Positions 15,559 to 20,501 of a stretch of DNA of 20,501 nucleotides are shown here, one piece after another; positions within the stretch are counted from its first letter, which is position 1; every line of letters starts with the position of its first letter. This DNA is from Deinococcus sp. GTDB taxonomy: Bacteria; Deinococcota; Deinococci; Deinococcales; Deinococcaceae. The position numbers were made by a program, and so were the translations under genes. The notes under the pieces were generated by a model that was given only the letters and a program-made list of their open reading frames with translations, made no database searches and had not been told where the DNA came from. The stretch covers positions 1 to 20,501 of the forward strand of contig JANXWI010000526.1 in NCBI GenBank assembly GCA_025351205.1, written 5' to 3'.

Positions 15559-16712
15559 GCAACGGTTGACCACGTCTGGAACGCTTTGTTTTGGTTGTCT
15601 CTTCGGGTGGTGGCGGTGACGCTGGTGCGGGAAGGTTGGTGTCTTGGGCAGAGCAGCGCCCATGAGGACGCTTGCCCGTTGATCCGGGCGTGCAGGTTCA
15701 AGAATTCCTGTGCGCGTTTCCTCCGTCTGAAGCCCTGCTGCTGTCGCTCTTGTCGCCGTGTGGGACGGTGGGATTGTTTTGGGCAGAACAGCGCCGCATA
15801 GGTGCACGTCTGTCGGGAGCGCGTGTCCCGCTCCCATTCTGGCCTGGATGCGCTCACTCAGACTCTGGCCCTGCTGCCCGTCATGTTCGGCCTGGGCGTC
15901 CTGCATCCGGCGTTGCAACCCGTGGTGACTCAACAGCTGGCCGCGTTCTTCCTTGTCTTCCTGTGCCCGGGTGTCCTGACGGCGTTGCGCCGTCAGCAGC
16001 TGCGTCACACTCTCACGGGTGTTGCTGTCCGGGGCACGCTGCACCATCACGCTCCGCAACGCCTCTGTCCAGTCCCCGCTGGGCGTAGCGCTGCACCGCC
16101 GCGTGCGCCACGTCTGCCCGGCCCGCTGCTGGGAGATACCTGACGTCTCTGGTCAACGCACTGCCGATCTCATCCGTGGCGTGCTGCATCAGAGCCTGAC
16201 GCTGCACCGGGCTGAGGGGCAGAGGCGCAACTGGCGCACGTGCAGCCTGCCTGTCCTCATCACGCTGAAGCTGAATCACGTCCAGTGGGCCAGCCGGAGC
16301 CAGACCGTAGGCCGAGAGTGTCCTGCTGCTGGCCTGCACCTGCCGCTGCACCGTGCTTAGCTCGTCCTGCGTGCGCTGCAAGGTCAGGTAGTCCTGCTGC
16401 CGGAGGTCGGCGGCCTGGAGCACGGGAGCGACCCGTTGCCGCTGGCGCTGGATGTGTGTGCAGCCGCTTTCAGCAAGGCGGGTGAACGCCCCCAGCTGCT
16501 GGGGGGAGACCTGACGCTGCTGTTCTTGTTGCGCTCTTCTGAGCGACAGGCTGGCCTGCACCACGGCAGTGCTCTGCGCCTGCTGGTGGGCCGACCTGTG
16601 CTGGAGTCAGGCGAGGCTTGTAGACATCGGGCGTAACGCTCCGCTGGTCACTCTGCCTGTTGAGCTTGAGCAGCGAGTCGTCTCCCTGCCTGGATCTCGA
16701 CTTGAACTCCAT
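15543..16712 (-). pseudogene. Frameshifted helical gene, possibly of DUF4157 (eCIS-cargo-like) type
   Basis: An ATG at 16712 with AGGGGG seven bases upstream opens M-E-F-K-S-R-S-R-Q-G-D-D, but the likely continuation switches frame twice. Near 16590-16620 it moves into a frame with S-A-H-Q-Q-A-Q-S-T-A-V-V-Q-A-S-L-S-L-R-R. Near 16030-16060 it moves into one with T-R-E-S-V-T-Q-L-L-T-A-Q-R-R-Q-D. All parts share a Q/R/A-rich helical character, which favours one ancestral gene of more than 300 codons. The third part contains L-S-E-R-I-Q-A-R-M-G-A-G-H-A-L-P-T-D-V, resembling the short lead (I-Q-x-R-[LM]-G-x-G-x-x-L-P) into DUF4157 domains. The metalloprotease-like H-E-x-x-H core is absent, so the domain itself is deleted or scrambled. 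Downstream frames (to about 15543) are unrecognised and carry a degenerate repeat. Loss of function is likely; the family call is tentative. Confidence 0.45.
15620..15797. repeat. Degenerate direct repeat inside the decayed gene
   Basis: TTGGGCAGAGCAGCGCC (about 15645-15661) and TTGGGCAGAACAGCGCC (about 15778-15794) differ at one base. The ~25 bases before each are also loosely alike (GGTGCGGGAAGGTTGG versus GTGTGGGACGGTGGG). They probably reflect local duplication during decay or a repeated protein segment. Confidence 0.45.
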
Positions 16713-16805
16713 GTTTCAGCCCCCTGATGGCCCTGAGTTCACCAAGGAACCCAGATATGGACATCTCCAACCCTGCGGCAAGTTGCTCGGAGTCGCGTGC
16801 ATGAA

Positions 16806-16811
16806 ATTATA
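16806..16811 (-). promoter_or_regulatory. Candidate -10 box for the decayed minus-strand gene
   Basis: The minus strand carries a perfect TATAAT about 95 bases before the ATG at 16712. The bases 17 upstream (CGTCCA) are a poor -35, so an activator or another sigma factor would be needed. The 247-bp gap (16713-16959) otherwise holds only a weak GCTCC/GGAGC hairpin near 16830-16848. Confidence 0.3.
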
Positions 16812-16959
16812 CCTGGAATGAACCTCCCTGGACGGGTCTGCTCCAGTGGCAGGAGCGGGCTGAGGGTCACCCTGACTTTTCTTCTGATCTACTGAGAATC
16901 CAGTTCAGGCAACTCAGGGTTGTTCTGGCCGTTGTTCTGATGCTCGAACCATGCCCACT

Positions 16960-17856
16960 TCATTTCCCTGCCCCTGCGGTCAGACCGCGAACCAGAAAGC
17001 GGTTCAGGAAGATCACCACCAGCACCGGTGGCACCATCGCGATCAGCCCAGCAGCGTTGATCAGTCCGTAATCGACGGAGTTGCGGGTGACAAACTCGGG
17101 AATCAGGACGGTCAGCGGCTTGGTGGCCAGCGACGGTGAAAACACCAGCGGCACGATGAACTGTCCCCAGGCACTCAGGAAGGTCAGGATGGCGACCGCC
17201 ACCAGCCCCGGGGCCGCCAGCGGCAGCACGATGGTCGCCAGTGTCCGCAGCCGACTGGCCCCGTCCAGCCAGGCGGCCTCCTCGAGTTCAATCGGCACAC
17301 TTGCGAAGAAGTTGCGCATCAACCAGAGGGCCAGCGGGAGAAAGGCGGAGGCGTAGATCAGGGTGATGCCCAGGTACGTGTTCACCAGATGAAGCGAGAT
17401 CATCATCCGGTACAGGGGGATCATCACTGTGTAGGCGGGAATGGCCAGGGAGGAAATCACCAGAAAGAACAGCAGGTTGCGGCCCGGGAAGCGCAGCCGG
17501 GTGAACGCATAGCCGGCCAGGGTGGCAAGCAGCGCCGTGAGCAGCGTCGCGGCAATGGAGGTGATCAAGCTGTTCAGGGTGGCCTGACGGAACTGCGGCC
17601 AGACCGACTGCACCGTGTTGCCCTGCACGGTGCTGGTCGCCCCGAACAGGTGGGCCAGGTGTTCGAAGGTAATTGCCGGGGGCACCAGGTAGGCCGGGGA
17701 GGTGGTGAGGTCGGTGGGGCGGGTGAAACTGGTGATGAGCGAGACGTAGACGGGTCCCAGCGACCACAGCAGCACCAGGCCCAACCCCAGCAGCCGGGCG
17801 ACGTTGATCCAGGTCCGGGAGGAGCGCCGAGGTCTCGCTGCGGTCTCAGTCACCAC
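16960..17856 (-). CDS. ABC sugar importer, MalG-like inner-membrane permease
   Basis: This 298-aa protein is the usual length for the second permease of a CUT1-type carbohydrate importer. It has a short basic N-terminus, a first membrane helix (about 18-42) ending in a W-S-L-G-P-V-Y-V-S-L-I-T-S-F segment, and about six helices in all. The cytoplasmic EAA loop is E-A-A-W-L-D-G-A-S (192-200) followed by L-P-L-A-A-P, which contacts the ATPase. The GTG start (GTG-GTG) overlaps the end of the MalF-like gene by 11 bases with GGGGG five bases before it, so the permeases are translationally coupled. It partners the permease and binding protein encoded upstream to pass sugar across the inner membrane. 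Substrate is not determined by the sequence. Confidence 0.92.
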   Translation of the reverse strand: MVTETAARPRRSSRTWINVARLLGLGLVLLWSLGPVYVSLITSFTRPTDLTTSPAYLVPPAITFEHLAHLFGATSTVQGNTVQSVWPQFRQATLNSLITSIAATLLTALLATLAGYAFTRLRFPGRNLLFFLVISSLAIPAYTVMIPLYRMMISLHLVNTYLGITLIYASAFLPLALWLMRNFFASVPIELEEAAWLDGASRLRTLATIVLPLAAPGLVAVAILTFLSAWGQFIVPLVFSPSLATKPLTVLIPEFVTRNSVDYGLINAAGLIAMVPPVLVVIFLNRFLVRGLTAGAGK

Positions 17857-18766
17857 TCCGGCCCCCGGTGATGCGCAGGATGTAGAACAGGGACACCAGC
17901 AGGGACGCGAGCATCAGCAGCACCGAGAGGGCCATCCCGTAGGAGAAGTTCAGGTTCTGGAATGCGGAGATGTACACCTGGGTGAGGAGGGGTCTGGTGT
18001 CGAGGCTGGATCCGGTGAGGACGAACGCCTCGTCAAACAGGTTGAAGGCGAAGACCGTCGACTGTGTCAGGGCGATGGTAAGCGCGCCGGCGAGCAGCGG
18101 CAGGGTAATCCGCCGGAAGGCGTACCACGGCGACGCCCCGTCGATACCGGCGGCCTCGTGGAGTTCCGCCGGAATACTCTGAAGAGCCGCCAGAACGATC
18201 ACCGCAGTCAGTGGCATCATCCGCCAGACGTGAACCAGGGTGATCAGGATCAGGGCCGTGGCCCGGTCGTTGAACCACACGTGCGGTTCCGAGATTGCCG
18301 ACACCCGCAGCAGCAAGCTGTTCAGCACGCCGAAACTCGGATTATAGATCCATTTCCAGATCACGGCGTTGACCACCGGGGGCAGCGCCCAGGGCAGGAT
18401 GACGGCGGCCAGTATCCAGTTCCGTCCGCGCCGCACACCGTTCAGGAGGAGGGCGACGCCCAGTCCCCCGAGGGTCTCCAGGATGACGGCCAGCACCACG
18501 TACCAGAGTGTGTTGCTCCACGCGGCCTTTACATCGGAATCCCCGAGGAGGTTGCGGTAGTTCGTCAGGCCAATAAATGGCTGCCCCGGACGCAGCGGGT
18601 CGACGCGGTGGAAACTGTCCCAGAGGGTGATGACCAGGGGATAGAACACCAGTCCGACCATCAGAAGCAGCACCGGCAACGTCAGCCAGAAGCCGAGCCA
18701 GCCGTCTGTCCGTGGTCGGCTCTGAGGGTTCTGGCGACCATCCGGGACGACGGGGAGGGCGGTCAT
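17846..18766 (-). CDS. ABC sugar importer, MalF-like inner-membrane permease
   Basis: From the ATG at 18766 the product is 306 aa. It has a hydrophilic lead of about 22 residues, a first helix (about 23-47) ending F-Y-P-L-V-I-T-L-W-D-S-F, and six predicted helices. The EAA loop is E-A-A-G-I-D-G-A-S-P-W-Y-A-F (204-217) then I-T-L-P-L-L, the site for the ATPase. The sequence F-I-G-L-T-N-Y-R-N-L-L is the familiar first periplasmic-loop motif of sugar permeases. The frame also runs upstream to a TTG at 18817; the ATG is preferred on family length, although the SD before it is weak. The gene lies 103 bp after the binding protein and overlaps the MalG-like gene by 11 bp. Confidence 0.9.
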   Translation of the reverse strand: MTALPVVPDGRQNPQSRPRTDGWLGFWLTLPVLLLMVGLVFYPLVITLWDSFHRVDPLRPGQPFIGLTNYRNLLGDSDVKAAWSNTLWYVVLAVILETLGGLGVALLLNGVRRGRNWILAAVILPWALPPVVNAVIWKWIYNPSFGVLNSLLLRVSAISEPHVWFNDRATALILITLVHVWRMMPLTAVIVLAALQSIPAELHEAAGIDGASPWYAFRRITLPLLAGALTIALTQSTVFAFNLFDEAFVLTGSSLDTRPLLTQVYISAFQNLNFSYGMALSVLLMLASLLVSLFYILRITGGRSGD

Positions 18767-18869
18767 GTCGCTCGCATTGATGTTCGGGCGGCTGGGAGAA
18801 GACGGGGCGGGCCACAACGCCGCCCTGCATGGCCCAGGGGAACCCCACGGACTTTCCCGTCCACTGGGA

Positions 18870-20141
18870 TCACCTCTGCTGGGCCTTCTGCGCTGCCTGG
18901 GCGATCTGCGATACGGCCTGGTCGACGGTCAGCTGACCCTTGGCGGCCTGGTTGATGGTGACGGCCACGCCGCTGCTGAACTGCGGGTACCACTCGGGCG
19001 TCCCACCGGCGAAGAGAGGTTCGACGCCGGCCAGTTGCGTCAGGAGCGTCGGTCCGCTCTGCAGTTTGCCCTTCTTGTTCAATGATTGCAGGATGGTGGT
19101 CCTGGTCGGCAGCATGCCCAGGTCAGCGAAGATCTGCTCACCGTTGGACGGCTGTAACCACCACTTGATGAATTCAGCAGCGGCCCCCTTGTTCTGGGCG
19201 TTGCTGGGAATACCCATCGCGCCGGGCAGACCGATGGTCCGGCTCTTCGCGCCGACGTGCGGGAACAGCAGGGCGCTGGCCTGCCCCGCGATCTTCGACT
19301 TCTTGGCGTCGTTGTACACCGGTAGGTTACCGGCCCACCCGGCCAGATCGATGGCGATTTTCCCGGCCTTGAAGGACTCCTGGGTCTGTACGTCTGTCAG
19401 GCCGGTCTGGGCCGGATCGATCAATCCGGCCTTGAGCGCGTCCATCTCCCACTTCAGGGCCTTGTAGCCGGCGCTGGAGGGGCTGATGAACAGCGGCTTG
19501 AAGTCAGCGGTGAACAGCTCGCCGCCGAAGGCCTTGGTCAGCAGGTACCAGGCCGTGGACGTGCCTTCGGTCGCCGAGAGCGGCACGCCGATCGGGAACT
19601 TGCTGACGCCCTTCTGCTTGATCAGGGTTGCGGCGGCGGTCAGGGCCTGGGGCGTGGTCGGAAGCGATTTGACACCGGCCTTGGCGAACATCGCCTTGTT
19701 GTAGATCAGCACCCGGTAGTCGTTGAAGTAGGGCGCGGCAATCAGCTGGTTCTTGTACGTGAAGATGCTGGCGGGAGCCAGGTCCGAGACGAGCGATTTG
19801 TCGAGCAGGCCACCCAGCGGGGTGTACCAGTTGGCTGCCCCGAACTGGCCCACCCAGCTCCAGTCCACCTCGGTCACGTCTGCCGGGGCGCTGCCGGCCA
19901 CCATCGACGTCACGATCTTGGCGCGGATGTCGTCCCAGCCGAGCGTCTGGAGATTGACCTGGATGCCGGAAGTCTTTGTGAAACGGTCGAGCATGCTCTT
20001 GGGCAGGGTGCTCCAGGGTGGCAGCAGCACCGTGATGGTGGTTCCGGCATAGGGCTGGGCTTTCTGGGCGCTCATGGTGCCGCTGACCAGCAGGGCGACG
20101 GTGGCGAGCAGAAGCCGGTGCGAAACAGTCTTGACCTTCAT
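18870..20141 (-). CDS. Extracellular sugar-binding protein of an ABC importer (MalE-like)
   Basis: The ATG at 20141 is set by AGGAGG six bases upstream and by the signal peptide M-K-V-K-T-V-S-H-R-L-L-L-A-T-V-A-L-L; cleavage is likely at M-S-A/Q-K. The frame stays open to 20279, but that extension contains the promoter and is not coding-like. The 423-aa protein has the layout of family 1 solute-binding proteins. These are a beta-strand I-T-V-L-L-P-P-W near the N-terminus, W-D-D-I-R-A-K-I-V-T-S-M-V-A-G-S-A-P-A-D-V, a hinge region with Y-N-K-A-M-F-A-K-A-G-V (147-157), and F-K-A-G-K-I-A-I-D-L-A-G-W-A-G around 257-271. There is no lipobox cysteine, so it is probably soluble or loosely held in the envelope. 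It captures a carbohydrate and delivers it to the two permeases that follow. The substrate cannot be told from sequence. Confidence 0.93.
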   Translation of the reverse strand: MKVKTVSHRLLLATVALLVSGTMSAQKAQPYAGTTITVLLPPWSTLPKSMLDRFTKTSGIQVNLQTLGWDDIRAKIVTSMVAGSAPADVTEVDWSWVGQFGAANWYTPLGGLLDKSLVSDLAPASIFTYKNQLIAAPYFNDYRVLIYNKAMFAKAGVKSLPTTPQALTAAATLIKQKGVSKFPIGVPLSATEGTSTAWYLLTKAFGGELFTADFKPLFISPSSAGYKALKWEMDALKAGLIDPAQTGLTDVQTQESFKAGKIAIDLAGWAGNLPVYNDAKKSKIAGQASALLFPHVGAKSRTIGLPGAMGIPSNAQNKGAAAEFIKWWLQPSNGEQIFADLGMLPTRTTILQSLNKKGKLQSGPTLLTQLAGVEPLFAGGTPEWYPQFSSGVAVTINQAAKGQLTVDQAVSQIAQAAQKAQQR

Positions 20142-20207
20142 GGAAAACCTCCTGGACCTGATGATGTCGAGGGGAACGGCCCACGTCTCTGCCCCGCGTA
20201 TTTTCGT

Positions 20208-20221
20208 CACTGAGTTCAGTG
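20208..20221. promoter_or_regulatory. Palindrome in the leader of the binding-protein gene
   Basis: CACTGA-GT-TCAGTG is a perfect 6-bp inverted repeat with a 2-bp centre. It lies between the candidate -10 box and the ribosome-binding site, a position suited to a repressor operator or a small leader hairpin. Confidence 0.4.
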
Positions 20222-20248
20222 CCCGCCCCTGCTGTGATGGCTGTGGGT

Positions 20249-20279
20249 TTAATATCCGCCCTGGGCATCCATCTGTCAA
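20249..20279 (-). promoter_or_regulatory. Candidate sigma70 promoter of the sugar importer operon
   Basis: The minus strand has a perfect TTGACA (20279-20274). GATATT (20256-20251) lies 17 bases downstream and TATTAA (20254-20249) lies 19 bases downstream. This is about 110 bases before the ATG of the binding-protein gene, so transcription of all three importer genes from here is plausible. Confidence 0.55.
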
Positions 20280-20292
20280 TCATGGTCAATCA
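20275..20292. repeat. Two 8-bp direct repeats over the -35 box
   Basis: GTCAATCA occurs at 20275-20282 and 20285-20292, a 10-bp spacing (one helical turn). The first copy overlaps the candidate -35 box of the importer promoter. This arrangement is typical of a regulator binding one DNA face, but may be chance. Confidence 0.45.
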
Positions 20293-20501
20293 AAATTGTT
20301 GGTGATTTTGAGCGCTTTGGTGCCGGTGACCATCCCGGTTACCGCCGGGCACCTGTAGAACGACCTGGAACGGCAGGATTGTCCATCTGAGAGCGGGTGG
20401 GGGGCGAGGGTCAATGTCAGGAGTAACGGCCCAGCTTGTCTGTTCTTTACTCCGGTCGGCAGAAGTGAAGTCCGCGCCAGCATTGTGAAAAAGACGGTGT
20501 C
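20293..20501. other. Right-end region without a supported gene
   Basis: No coding region is supported on either strand. An AGCGCT-centred sequence (TTGAGCGCTTTGG, about 20307-20319) upstream of the importer promoter loosely resembles LacI-type operators. The last 17 bases (GTG-AAA-AAG-ACG-GTG) could open a rightward signal-peptide gene, but no SD precedes them. Confidence 0.35.

Noticed and set aside
15586..16143. Plus-strand open frames over the decayed minus-strand gene
   Set aside because: Cysteine/arginine/leucine-rich shadow composition with no motifs; the minus-strand frames have consistent helical character and an SD/ATG/TATAAT upstream.
17804..18955. Long plus-strand open frame (383 codons) across the permease genes
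   Set aside because: It is antisense to two well-recognised permeases, is rich in Q/G/H/R as expected of a GC-rich shadow frame, and shows no domain.
20142..20279. N-terminal extension of the binding protein to 20279
   Set aside because: AGGAGG and a classic signal peptide mark 20141 as the start; the extension overlaps the promoter elements.
20485..20501. Possible rightward gene start GTG-AAA-AAG-ACG-GTG
   Set aside because: Only 17 bases are visible and no Shine-Dalgarno precedes it.

Overview
This 20.5 kb window is GC-rich, uses GTG starts freely and has good Shine-Dalgarno sites. It carries several secreted proteins whose mature N-termini read G-T-P-A-G-T-x-I-x-N-Q-A. Together with a two-permease sugar importer and IS630/IS5-type insertion sequences, this suggests a Deinococcus-like bacterium. 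That assignment is inference from protein style; no rRNA or other taxonomic marker is present.

Left two thirds (about 138-14403, all on the minus strand): a block of four very large envelope genes. Transcription runs from a 958-aa secreted DUF11-type protein (14403 to 11527), across a 183-bp gap holding three 16-bp tandem repeats, into three genes joined by ATGA start/stop overlaps: a 933-aa secreted DUF11/SdrD-type protein, a 1261-aa predicted outer-membrane beta-barrel with an Ig-like front half, and a 1541-aa DUF11/SdrD repeat protein. The strict coupling suggests one surface assembly in which the barrel anchors, exports or docks the DUF11 proteins. Calcium-loop-like D-x-N-x-[DN]-G motifs recur in the three DUF11 proteins. 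An IS630-type element begins immediately after the last gene; only the first 38 codons of its transposase fall in the window.

Middle (about 14404-16712): a decayed, rearranged zone. It holds a likely response-regulator C-terminal remnant, the first part of a GAF-domain sensor gene cut by the end of an IS5-like element, the last ~48 codons of that element's transposase, a strong hairpin, and a frameshifted minus-strand gene. The decayed gene is Q/R/A-rich and helical, and ends in a short segment resembling the entry into a DUF4157 domain, a family often associated with extracellular contractile injection systems. That assignment is tentative.

Right end (16960-20141, minus strand): an ABC carbohydrate importer operon made of a periplasmic binding protein with a strong RBS, a MalF-like permease and a MalG-like permease. 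No ATPase gene is present. A candidate sigma70 promoter with direct repeats over its -35 box and a palindrome in the leader lies upstream. The last ~200 bases show no gene.
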